From the NCBI GenBank assembly GCA_964590955.1, contig CAZPYT010000031.1:1-9966 (forward strand): 9,966 bases of DNA, given 5' to 3'. Each line of letters begins with the position of its first letter. The stretch's first letter is position 1. The notes below the pieces were generated by a model. The model saw only the letters and a list, made by a program, of their open reading frames with translations. It was not told the DNA's origin and ran no database searches. Below are positions 1 to 6,349 of the stretch, piece by piece. The DNA comes from CAZPYT01 sp964590955. GTDB lineage: Bacteria > Patescibacteriota > WWE3 > UBA101185 > UBA10185. The translations under genes and the position numbers were made by a program.

Positions 1-68
1 AAATAATATGAATTTTAGTCAACAAAATCAAGAAAAAACACTTATCATCATTTTCTATCAAATTGATG

Positions 69-97
69 TTGCCCTGCATAAAAATAACTACTATAAT
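69..97 (+). promoter_or_regulatory. Candidate sigma70-type promoter before the first gene
   Basis: TTGCCC at 69-74 (4 of 6 match to TTGACA) lies exactly 17 bases before a perfect TATAAT at 92-97. Transcription would start near 104, only about four bases before the ATG at 108, so the mRNA would be leaderless or nearly so. This favours ATG 108 over the TTG/ATG codons at 63-68, which overlap or precede the -35 box. Seen in sequence; promoter activity is inferred, and TATAAT does occur by chance in AT-rich DNA. Confidence 0.5.
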
Positions 98-107
98 TAA
101 TTCACTT

Positions 108-464
108 ATGTACAATACAAATTCAACTAAAGAAAAAAAATTCTTTGGTGGTTTTAATTTCATTGTAGTATTTTGGGTGCTTTTATCAATTTTTCGTTTG
201 AGTGTTATTGTTAAGGATAATCCGCTGTCTGAGTTATTTCAGTTTGATTTATTTACATTATTGATTCCTTTGCTGTTTTTGACAGTGATGAACGTGCTAA
301 TGGGTATTTCACTGTTTTTTCCGCAGAGACAAAATCATATGTGGGTACTTTCTTTGTTAATAGTTACAGCAACGGTTGTTACACTAAATACATTTCAGGA
401 TAAATTGACTCTCTATAAAGAGGGCAAGCTCACTCAAAGTACTGTTTATAATTTGCCTTATTAA
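108..464 (+). CDS. Small three-helix membrane protein of unknown function
   Basis: Not recognised as any named family. From ATG 108 it encodes 118 residues: a short polar, lysine-containing N-terminus (about residues 1-11), then three hydrophobic stretches at about 15-34, 50-72 and 77-99, and a polar C-terminal tail of about 20 residues. This predicts an integral inner-membrane protein with three transmembrane helices and no enzyme motif. The frame is open back to TTG 63, adding 15 residues, but a promoter-like TATAAT at 92-97 lies inside that extension and no Shine-Dalgarno sequence precedes either start, so ATG 108 was preferred. The gene ends 11 bases before polX and is probably co-transcribed with it; nothing in the sequence ties it functionally to DNA repair. 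Confident that it is membrane protein coding; function unknown. Confidence 0.65.
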   Translation: MYNTNSTKEKKFFGGFNFIVVFWVLLSIFRLSVIVKDNPLSELFQFDLFTLLIPLLFLTVMNVLMGISLFFPQRQNHMWVLSLLIVTATVVTLNTFQDKLTLYKEGKLTQSTVYNLPY

Positions 465-470
465 AGGCGG
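447..470 (+). promoter_or_regulatory. Possible internal promoter -10 box and weak ribosome site before polX
   Basis: A perfect TATAAT at 447-452 lies near the end of the preceding gene, with transcription then expected near 459. It is followed by AAAGGCGG (463-470), a partial Shine-Dalgarno sequence five bases before the GTG at 476. No convincing -35 box is visible at 16-18 bases upstream, so the promoter reading is weak. The ribosome site does support the GTG start. Confidence 0.3.
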
Positions 471-475
471 GAACT

Positions 476-2254
476 GTGTCTAAAGCATTTAAATTTTCCA
501 ACTCTGATATTGTTCTTTTACTTAAAGAGGTTTTGTCTGCAATGGAAGTAAAGAATTACAATTTTTTTCGCATTCGTGCGTATCAAAATGTAATATCGGT
601 TATTGACAGTCTCACTCAAAGTGTCTTCAATATGTGGGAAAATAATAGGCTTGATGATATTCCGGGTTTAGGGCAGACGCTAAAAAGCCACCTTAATGAA
701 TTGTTCACTGCAGGAAGAGTTGTAGAATTTGATTCAATTAGACATGATTTACCCCAAGGGATGTTTCCATTGATTGGATTAAGAGGTATAGGCGCCAAAA
801 AAGCTTTTAAACTGGCCCTAGCTTTTAAACTTGATGATAGAGACTCAGCTTTGGATAAAGTTGTCGATGCTGCTAACGAGAATAAAATTAGGGTATTACC
901 AGGATTTGGGGAAAAGTCAGAAACTCAGATTTTAGAGGCAATTTCTTCCATAAAAATGACAAAAAACGAGAAAGAAAGGATGCTTTTGATAACAGCTGAG
1001 ATAATTTCTGACAGAATAATTGCATATCTAGAAAAGCATCCGGAAATTGATGATGCGATCTCGTTAGGTTCTCTTAGAAGAAAAAATAGTACAGTGGGGG
1101 ATTTGGATATCGCCATAAAAACAACTAACCCTGAGGTGGCGATAAATCACTTTTTAAAGTTTAGTGAAATTGAAGAAGTTTTGGCTAAAGGTGAACAGAG
1201 AGTCTCTGTTGTTCTGGCTAATGATGTTCAAGTGGACATTAGAGTATGCTCCTCCGCTAATTATGGCTCAATGCTGCAGTATTTTACGGGTTCAAAGGCG
1301 CACAATATCGTTTTGAGAACATACGCATTGGAAAAGAAAAACTGCTCATTGTCTGAATATGGCATAAAAAAGAATGGAAAGTTGTATGAATTCCCGGAAG
1401 AAGAGGCTTTTTATAAGTTCTTAGATCTACAATATATCACTCCTGAACTGCGCCAGGGCAAATCTGAAGTTGACCTAGCGTCAAAGGGAAAACTTCCTAA
1501 ATTAATTACACTTTCAGATATAAAAGGTGACATTCATACTCATACAATTGCCTCTGATGGCCTAAACACCTTGCAGGAAATGGTACATTTCGCTGAAAAA
1601 TTGGAATATGAGTATATTGGGATTTCGGATCATGCTCCAAGTGTTCAAAGCAGAGGCTATGACGAAGTTGCAAAAATTATTGAGACTGCTAAAAGGAGCA
1701 TTGGTGAATTTAATAGGACCCAAAACAAAATAAAGGTATTGTTTGGATACGAAATAAATATTTTGGCAGACGCTACGATATCGTTACCCGATGAACTTAT
1801 TAAAGAACTTGATTATGGTATTGCAGGTATTCACGGTGCTTTTAAGCAAGATAGAGAACAAATTACAAAAAGATTAATTGCTGCAGCTGAAAATCCGTTT
1901 ATAAATATGATCGCTCATCCTAGTGGGAGAATAATAAACCAAAGAGAGCCTGCTGATATTATCTGGCGGGAAGTATTTGCTGCTGTAAAAGCAAATGACA
2001 AGATTTTGGAAATTGATGCCCAGCCTGACAGACTTGATCTGGCGGATGATCTTGTAGAAGAAGCTATTACTAGGGGGATATATTTGGCAATAAGTACCGA
2101 TGCCCATGCGGTAGAGCAACTTGATTTAATGAAGTACGGTATAAATGTTGCTCGCAGAGGTTGGTGTACCGCAAAAAACATTATAAACACATCTGACTAT
2201 GATCAACTGGTAAAGATACTTGCAAAAACATCAGCAAGATCTGCTAGAATATAA
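476..2254 (+). CDS. polX: DNA polymerase X family protein with C-terminal PHP domain
   Basis: Bacterial PolX: a template-directed repair polymerase that fills short gaps, fused to a PHP metallo-phosphoesterase that in this family gives Mn-dependent 3'-5' exonuclease and AP-endonuclease activity. The 592 residues match the family's usual length (about 570-600). Visible in order: an N-terminal 8-kDa-like domain with FRIRAY (31-36); helix-hairpin-helix segments at about 61-77, 99-114 and 140-156; the nucleotidyltransferase motif GSLRR...GDLD (198-211), with catalytic aspartates D209 and D211 and the third in VQVDIRV (D254); YFTGSKAHN (269-277); and a PHP domain from about 350. PHP ligands appear intact: H354/H356, D385/H386, E426, H453, H481, D542/H544. 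The start is GTG 476; the next Met (residue 23) would cut the first conserved helix. Cytoplasmic; probably in base excision repair. The GSYRRG consensus reads GSLRRK here, a mild change. Confidence 0.95.
   Translation: MSKAFKFSNSDIVLLLKEVLSAMEVKNYNFFRIRAYQNVISVIDSLTQSVFNMWENNRLDDIPGLGQTLKSHLNELFTAGRVVEFDSIRHDLPQGMFPLIGLRGIGAKKAFKLALAFKLDDRDSALDKVVDAANENKIRVLPGFGEKSETQILEAISSIKMTKNEKERMLLITAEIISDRIIAYLEKHPEIDDAISLGSLRRKNSTVGDLDIAIKTTNPEVAINHFLKFSEIEEVLAKGEQRVSVVLANDVQVDIRVCSSANYGSMLQYFTGSKAHNIVLRTYALEKKNCSLSEYGIKKNGKLYEFPEEEAFYKFLDLQYITPELRQGKSEVDLASKGKLPKLITLSDIKGDIHTHTIASDGLNTLQEMVHFAEKLEYEYIGISDHAPSVQSRGYDEVAKIIETAKRSIGEFNRTQNKIKVLFGYEINILADATISLPDELIKELDYGIAGIHGAFKQDREQITKRLIAAAENPFINMIAHPSGRIINQREPADIIWREVFAAVKANDKILEIDAQPDRLDLADDLVEEAITRGIYLAISTDAHAVEQLDLMKYGINVARRGWCTAKNIINTSDYDQLVKILAKTSARSARI
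2220..2250 (+). promoter_or_regulatory. Weak candidate promoter at the 3' end of polX, before lemA
   Basis: TGC-TAGAAT (2242-2250) is an extended -10-like element. A TTGCAA at 2220-2225 could be a -35 box but sits 19 bases away, which is long. More TATA-like hexamers follow at 2250-2261. Any start would lie upstream of the lemA Shine-Dalgarno sequence, giving lemA-htpX its own transcript. Low confidence because AT-rich sequence produces such matches often. Confidence 0.22.
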
Positions 2255-2264
2255 CTATAAATTT

Positions 2265-2270
2265 GAAAGG
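2265..2270 (+). promoter_or_regulatory. Ribosome binding site that fixes the lemA start
   Basis: GAAAGG ends seven bases before ATG 2278. It is the clearest Shine-Dalgarno-like sequence in the window and picks this ATG over the in-frame TTG at 2263, which overlaps the site itself. Confidence 0.7.
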
Positions 2271-2277
2271 TATTTTT

Positions 2278-2835
2278 ATGAGCGCACCACTAATTTTATT
2301 AATTGTTTTAGTATTAGCAGCAGGCTTTGTTATATCTTTATATAACTCACTGCAAACTTTGAAAGTTCGTATAAAAGAAGCATGGAGCCAGATTGATGTG
2401 CAGCTAAAAAGGAGAATTGATCTTATACCTAACTTAGTCGAAACAGTAAAAGGATATGCATCGCATGAAAAAGAAGTATTTGAGAAGGTAACCGAAGCAA
2501 GATCAGCCTTGATGAGTGCCAATACCGCAAAAGCAGCCGGGGATGCGGATGCTATGCTTACAGGGGCTCTTGGTAGATTATTTGCTGTAGCTGAGGCATA
2601 TCCGGAATTAAAAGCGCAAGACGGATTTTTGAATTTACAAAAAGAGCTTTCAGATACTGAAGATAAAGTTGCCTATTCAAGACAGTTTTATAACAGTGTC
2701 GTGAGAGATTTTAATCAGAAAATTGTGGTGTTTCCTTCAAATCTAATTGCCGGAATGCTTGGTTTTAAGGCAGAAGAGTTTTTTGAAGCGGAGGAAGCCG
2801 ATAAAGAACCTGTAAAAGTCGACTTTAAGGCCTAA
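2278..2835 (+). CDS. lemA: LemA family membrane protein
   Basis: LemA family: a membrane-anchored all-alpha protein of unclear molecular function, often encoded beside an HtpX-type protease. The 185 residues match the family's size. Visible: one N-terminal membrane helix (about 3-22), then YNSLQTLKVRIKEAW (22-36), the hallmark VQLKRRIDLIPNLVETVKGY (41-60), a long helical region, and the conserved ending VRDFNQKIVVFPSNLIA (142-158) with GFKAEEFFE just after. The family is held to expose an N-terminus on one face and the helical bundle on the other; orientation is not resolved here. Start chosen at ATG 2278 from the ribosome site at 2265-2270. The stop overlaps the htpX start (TAATG), so the two are translationally coupled, consistent with a joint role in envelope protein quality control. 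Confidence 0.95.
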   Translation: MSAPLILLIVLVLAAGFVISLYNSLQTLKVRIKEAWSQIDVQLKRRIDLIPNLVETVKGYASHEKEVFEKVTEARSALMSANTAKAAGDADAMLTGALGRLFAVAEAYPELKAQDGFLNLQKELSDTEDKVAYSRQFYNSVVRDFNQKIVVFPSNLIAGMLGFKAEEFFEAEEADKEPVKVDFKA

Positions 2836-3731
2836 TGGCAAACATATACAACCATATAGCTAAAAATAAAAGAGAGACTGTTCTTATAGTAGGGATATTT
2901 GTATCAGTTATTACTCTCATTGGTTACTTTTTTGGTGAAACACTTGAACCCGGCAGTGGCTTGTTTTTTACAAGCTTAGCTTTAATATTTTCAGGGATAT
3001 CAGGATTTACTTCTTTTTACTTTTCAGACAAAATTGTGTTAGCTTTATCTGGAGCTCAAGAGGTGCAATATCAAGACAGTCCGTATTTGCATAATCTTGT
3101 AGACAACATGTGTATTGCTTCAGGTCTGCCAAAACCCAAAATCTATGTTATTAATGATACCGCTATGAATGCCTTTGCTACAGGCAGAGATCCACAGCAC
3201 AGTGTTATTTGTTTTACTAGCGGAATTGTAAATTCATTGGAAAAGCGCGAGTTGGAGGGTGTAGTTGCTCATGAACTGTCCCACATACAAAACTATGATA
3301 TACGACTTATGTCTATCGTCTCCATTCTTGTAGGAACAATCACACTATTAGCCGATTGGCTAACAAGAGGCATGTTTTATGGCAAAAAAAGAAATTCTCG
3401 GGGTAGTTCTGAACTATCCGGTATTCTAATGCTAGCGGGATTTGTCTTGGTAATACTAAGTCCGATAATATCTGCGTTAATTAAACTTGCAATGAGTCGA
3501 AATCGAGAATATTTAGCAGATGCTTCCGCTGCTATGATGACAAGGTATCCACAAGGGCTGGCAAGTGCTTTGCGCAAACTTTCTACGGATAATGAAATTC
3601 TCGAAGCTGCAAACGGTGCTACAGCCCACTTGTACATAGCTAATCCTTTAAAAAATCACAATGTTGTGTCTAATTTATTCAATACGCATCCTCCTATAGA
3701 AGATAGAATTAAACGTTTAGAGTCAATGTAG
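2835..3731 (+). CDS. htpX: HtpX-like membrane zinc metalloprotease (M48 family)
   Basis: Integral-membrane zinc endopeptidase that degrades misfolded membrane proteins, acting at the inner membrane with its active site on the cytoplasmic side (family knowledge). The 298 residues are normal for HtpX. Visible: two N-terminal membrane helices (about 14-34 and 42-63); a soluble stretch with LPKPKIYVINDTAMNAFATG (98-117); the zinc-binding motif HELSH (146-150: zinc ligands H146 and H150, catalytic E147); two further helices (about 157-175 and 195-217); the third zinc ligand E225 in RNREYLADA; and the C-terminal THPPIEDRIKRL motif (284-295). All catalytic residues are present. The ATG shares one base with the lemA stop, with AAGG (2827-2830) four bases before it. 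The C-terminal codons carry the -35 element of the gatC promoter candidate. Confidence 0.96.
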   Translation: MANIYNHIAKNKRETVLIVGIFVSVITLIGYFFGETLEPGSGLFFTSLALIFSGISGFTSFYFSDKIVLALSGAQEVQYQDSPYLHNLVDNMCIASGLPKPKIYVINDTAMNAFATGRDPQHSVICFTSGIVNSLEKRELEGVVAHELSHIQNYDIRLMSIVSILVGTITLLADWLTRGMFYGKKRNSRGSSELSGILMLAGFVLVILSPIISALIKLAMSRNREYLADASAAMMTRYPQGLASALRKLSTDNEILEAANGATAHLYIANPLKNHNVVSNLFNTHPPIEDRIKRLESM

Positions 3732-3751
3732 GTTATGCTATATTACGATAA
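3716..3751 (+). promoter_or_regulatory. Strong candidate promoter giving a leaderless gatC transcript
   Basis: TTTAGA (3716-3721) and TATATT (3739-3744, 5 of 6 match to TATAAT) are separated by exactly 17 bases. The -10 box has a TG extension (TGC at 3736-3738). Transcription would begin about seven bases downstream, at or beside the A of the gatC ATG (3751). No Shine-Dalgarno sequence is present in the 19-base gap after htpX. Taken together this suggests a separate transcription unit starting at gatC with a leaderless mRNA. Elements are seen; activity is inferred. Confidence 0.6.
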
Positions 3752-4053
3752 TGACAGCTACTAAATTATCAAAAGAAGAAATATTACATATTGCTGCATT
3801 ATGCAATTTACAGTTGAGTGCAGACGATATTACAAGGTTGTCAGAAATTCTTGGAGATTCAATAGACTACATTGATGTGCTTAGAGAACTTGATACAAAA
3901 TCTGTCCAAGAAACTTATCAAGTAACCGGGCTGACAAACATCTATCAAGAAGATGATGACGTGCAAACCACTCTTTCACAGGAAGAGGCTTTGCAAAATG
4001 CGTCAGAGAGAATTAAAAATTTGTTTGGCACAAAGGCAGTTTTTGACAGATGA
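3751..4053 (+). CDS. gatC: Asp-tRNA(Asn)/Glu-tRNA(Gln) amidotransferase subunit C
   Basis: GatC is the small subunit that wraps around GatA and GatB and stabilises the amidotransferase. It has no catalytic site. The 100 residues are of normal length. Visible: an N-terminal helix with the family pattern KLSKEEILHIAALCNLQLS (5-23, the usual 'hIAxLaxLxLs' motif), a second helix with ILGDSIDYIDVLRELDT (33-49), the strand region around NIYQEDD (63-69, cf. family N-V-x-R-E-D), SQEEALQNAS (76-85), and a C-terminal LFGTKAVFD tail that corresponds to the F-x-V-P-x-V-x segment lying on GatA/GatB. The ATG has no ribosome site; a promoter placed 6 bases upstream suggests leaderless translation. The stop overlaps the gatA start (ATGA). 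Confidence 0.94.
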   Translation: MTATKLSKEEILHIAALCNLQLSADDITRLSEILGDSIDYIDVLRELDTKSVQETYQVTGLTNIYQEDDDVQTTLSQEEALQNASERIKNLFGTKAVFDR

Positions 4054-5486
4054 ACAGAGAACTTAATGAACTGACCATATATTCAGCTGTAGCTGGCTTG
4101 AAAGAGCAAAAGTTTACTTCAGTAGATCTTACAAAAGCTTGTATAAAAAGAATTAAACAGGTTGATTCTAAAATAAAAGCGTTTTTAACTCTAACAGAGA
4201 GCACCGCACTTATACAAGCTGAGAACGCAGATAAAACAATAAGAAAATTAGGTAAAAAAGCATGGGAAAAACACCCCCTATTGGGTATACCCTATGCATG
4301 CAAAGACAATTATTCCACAAAAGGGATTCGCACTACTGCATCTTCAAAAGTTCTTGATAATTATATTCCTCCGTATGAGTCAACTGTCACACTTAAACTA
4401 AAGGAGGCAGGCGCAGTTTTATTAGGCAAAACTAATATGGATGCGTTTGCACACGGTTCAAGTACTGAAACAAGTGATTATTTTAAGACAGCTAATCCTT
4501 TTGATCTCACAAGATCTCCCGGCGGTTCCTCAGGAGGTTCTGCAGCAGCGGTAGCTTCAAATATGTGCATATTTGCTATTGGAAGTGAGACTGCGGGCAG
4601 TATCAGAGGTCCTGCGTCCTGGAGTGGTGTAACAGGCCTAAAACCTACATATGGACGTGTCAGCAGATATGGGGTTGTAGCTATGGCTTCGTCAACCGAC
4701 TCACCCGGACCAATCACAAAAGATGTAAAAGATGCGGCTCTGTTATTGTCTATTATTGCCGGGAAAGACCAGAATGACGCAACCTCAGCTCCTGCGAAAA
4801 CAGAAGATTACACGTCGTTAACAGCAAAAGATTTGAAAGGATTGCGAATAGGCATTCCCAAGTCGTATTTTAAATTAGATTTAGAAAAAGACGTTCGCGC
4901 TGCTGTACTGAACGCGCTAGAAAAATTTAAATCACTAGGCGCTGAACTTGTAGAAATGGACTTAATTGACCCAAAATATTCAATTGCGGTATATACAATA
5001 TTGCAGAGATCCGAGGTATCTTCTAATCTGGCACGTCTTACAGGTGTGCGCTATGGCCGGGATAGATCCTATTTTGGATTTGAAGCCAAAAAACGTATGA
5101 TGCTAGGAGCTTATACCCTTAGCTCCGGTTATTATGATGCGTATTATGCAAAAGCACAAAAAGTAAGGACGTTGTTAATTGAGGATATGAAAAAAGCTTT
5201 TTCAAAAGTAGCTATTATTGCGGCGCCTACGATGCCTTGTGTGGCTATCCCACTTGGAGAATCAGAAAAACAGCCTATGTTTGGAGAAATGAGTGATGTC
5301 TTAGCTGAGCAAAGTTCCATTGCAGGAATATGCGCCATTTCTATACCCTGTGGTATGTCCCAAGGGCTTCCAATTGGTATACAATTAATGGGAAATATGT
5401 TTAATGAAAAAACGCTGTTAAGTGCAGCAAACATATATCAAAATAGTACAAAATTTCATGAGGAGATATACAACCTGAAGTTGTAA
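4050..5486 (+). CDS. gatA: Glu-tRNA(Gln)/Asp-tRNA(Asn) amidotransferase subunit A (glutaminase)
   Basis: Amidase-signature enzyme that hydrolyses glutamine and passes ammonia to GatB, which amidates misacylated tRNA. The 478 residues match the family. The Ser-cisSer-Lys triad is intact: K85 in YACKDN, S160 in PGGSSGGS, and nucleophile S184 in TAGSIR; their spacing equals that of S. aureus GatA (K79, S154, S178). The full amidase signature spans 158-189. Other family segments: GLKPTYGRVSRYG (196-208), ASSTDSPGPIT (213-223), LSSGYYDAYYAKAQKVR (357-373), SIPCG (431-435). Unusual: the normally near-invariant SDTGGSIRQPA reads SETAGSIRGPA, and the segment after D416 reads VLAEQSSIAG rather than the common [IV]-x-T-x-P-x-N-[LI]-AG. 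Both still fit the broad amidase pattern. The ATG overlaps the gatC stop, implying coupled translation. Confidence 0.96.
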   Translation: MNRELNELTIYSAVAGLKEQKFTSVDLTKACIKRIKQVDSKIKAFLTLTESTALIQAENADKTIRKLGKKAWEKHPLLGIPYACKDNYSTKGIRTTASSKVLDNYIPPYESTVTLKLKEAGAVLLGKTNMDAFAHGSSTETSDYFKTANPFDLTRSPGGSSGGSAAAVASNMCIFAIGSETAGSIRGPASWSGVTGLKPTYGRVSRYGVVAMASSTDSPGPITKDVKDAALLLSIIAGKDQNDATSAPAKTEDYTSLTAKDLKGLRIGIPKSYFKLDLEKDVRAAVLNALEKFKSLGAELVEMDLIDPKYSIAVYTILQRSEVSSNLARLTGVRYGRDRSYFGFEAKKRMMLGAYTLSSGYYDAYYAKAQKVRTLLIEDMKKAFSKVAIIAAPTMPCVAIPLGESEKQPMFGEMSDVLAEQSSIAGICAISIPCGMSQGLPIGIQLMGNMFNEKTLLSAANIYQNSTKFHEEIYNLKL

Positions 5487-5498
5487 TCGTAAAGAAAT

Positions 5499-5693
5499 AT
5501 GAACCCATCAAGTTTATTTGGCTTGTTACTTATAACATTGTTCATAGTCGGAGCAATAATTGTAGGAAATTTTCTTTTAGCAAGTGTACTTGGCCTTAAA
5601 GTGTCGGAATTACCCCCATTTCTAAAGTTCCTGTCTCACTTAGTAGGGGCGTTTCTACTCGGACTAGTAGTAAAAAAGTTTTTTATTAGATAA
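5499..5693 (+). CDS. Tiny two-helix membrane protein in the gat cluster
   Basis: Unrecognised. It encodes 64 residues, most of them hydrophobic: helix one at about 6-30, a short PPF turn at 39-41, and helix two at about 45-60, ending in a positively charged KKFFIR tail. The composition predicts a two-span hairpin membrane protein, with the basic tail likely cytoplasmic by the positive-inside rule. No catalytic motif. It starts 12 bases after the gatA stop with only a weak purine stretch upstream, and its stop overlaps the next start (TAATG). That tight coupling to the HEPN-like gene suggests the two products are made together and may act together. Coding status rests on the packing and the membrane-like composition; function unknown. 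Confidence 0.65.
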   Translation: MNPSSLFGLLLITLFIVGAIIVGNFLLASVLGLKVSELPPFLKFLSHLVGAFLLGLVVKKFFIR

Positions 5694-6082
5694 TGGTATT
5701 TAATCTTTTTAAATTTTTAATTCCTTTACCAAGAGGGAGAATAATTCGTGATCTTACTAGAACAAACGTAGTGAGTGATTGGCAGAATATAGATATCCTT
5801 TTAACACAAAAAGGCCCAAGTCAACTAAAACAAGCGCTGATATCCGCGGACAAGGCTTTGGATAATGTATTGAAAGACAAAGTTTCCGGTGAGACTATGG
5901 GAGAGCGCTTGAAAAATGCACGAGATTTGTACGACAGAGAGTTATACAATAAGATATGGCAGTCGCATAAAATGAGAAATTCATTGGTTCATGAAAGTGG
6001 ATATGAACCTCCTTATCATATGCTGATTTCCGGTGTTGAAACTTTTCGCACAGCAATAAAAAAATTAGGATTAAAATTATGA
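5693..6082 (+). CDS. HEPN-like helical protein with an RNxxxH motif
   Basis: 129 residues, not assignable to a named family with certainty. After a hydrophobic-amphipathic N-terminus (FNLFKFLIPLPRG, 3-15), the rest looks all-helical. The sequence IWQSHKMRNSLVHESGY (88-104) contains R-N-S-L-V-H (R95, H100), the R-x4-H signature of HEPN domains, placed in the usual position: before a last long helix (about 107-124) and after a helix rich in charged residues (68-87). HEPN proteins are often RNases in toxin-antitoxin and defence systems, but some are non-catalytic and domestic; DUF4145-type proteins have a similar RN-x-x-x-H core. It overlaps both neighbours (TAATG upstream, ATGA downstream), so it is part of a coupled three-gene set between gatA and gatB. 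The HEPN call is an inference from the motif and predicted helices. Confidence 0.7.
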   Translation: MVFNLFKFLIPLPRGRIIRDLTRTNVVSDWQNIDILLTQKGPSQLKQALISADKALDNVLKDKVSGETMGERLKNARDLYDRELYNKIWQSHKMRNSLVHESGYEPPYHMLISGVETFRTAIKKLGLKL

Positions 6083-6348
6083 GCTATCCGCTAAATCTTG
6101 TAAAACAATTTAATAAACAGGATTTTAAATATATAATGTCTCCTTTGATTATATTGTTTGTTTTTGTGTTTTTTGCAGTATTGATATTTCCAAAGCCGGC
6201 AAAAATTCAAAAAGATGGCGTGTTAAAAGATTGTAAGTGTTTTGGCTTATCTGCTTCTCCCAAACCGACAAAGGGTGTGCATGCCGGTGAAGCATATTGT
6301 TTGGGAATACCCGTGAGTTGTGTTTATACAAAGATTTCAGGGAAATAA
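6079..6348 (+). CDS. Single-pass membrane-anchored protein with four cysteines
   Basis: 89 residues of unknown function. A short N-terminal cytoplasmic-type segment (1-19, with lysines) precedes one membrane helix (about 20-38). The remaining 50 residues carry four cysteines in the pattern C-x-C ... C-x6-C (C52, C54, C74, C81), with YCLGIPVSC at 73-81. With the lysine-rich start inside, this tail would face outward, where the cysteines could form disulfides; metal binding is an alternative. There is no lipobox at the end of the helix. An AGGA (6067-6070) lies eight bases before the ATG, which overlaps the stop of the HEPN-like gene. It ends one base before the gatB ATG, so all are probably translated from one message. 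Confidence 0.7.
   Translation: MSYPLNLVKQFNKQDFKYIMSPLIILFVFVFFAVLIFPKPAKIQKDGVLKDCKCFGLSASPKPTKGVHAGEAYCLGIPVSCVYTKISGK
6339..6343 (+). promoter_or_regulatory. Ribosome binding site for gatB
   Basis: AGGGA ends six bases before ATG 6350 and lies inside the last codons of the cysteine-containing small protein. It supports ATG 6350 over the in-frame upstream ATG at 6320, which would add ten residues unlike any GatB start. Confidence 0.55.
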
Positions 6349-6349
6349 A

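Noticed and set aside
17..22. TTGACT -35-like hexamer on the minus strand
   Set aside because: The matching -10 box would fall outside the left edge, so a divergent promoter cannot be judged. Otherwise bases 1-62 show no feature I can support.
63..107. Upstream TTG/ATG starts for the first gene
   Set aside because: They overlap or precede the -35 box of the promoter candidate, have no Shine-Dalgarno sequence, and add residues with no evident role.
1915..2190. 91-codon open frame on the minus strand inside polX
   Set aside because: It lies wholly opposite a well-supported PHP domain, has no ribosome site and no family features; it is a shadow of polX.
4051..6082. Possibility of the TGA=Gly genetic code (Gracilibacteria/SR1)
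   Set aside because: gatC ends at TGA 4051-4053 and the HEPN-like gene at TGA 6080-6082, both at family-appropriate or overlap-coupled ends, so TGA acts as a stop.
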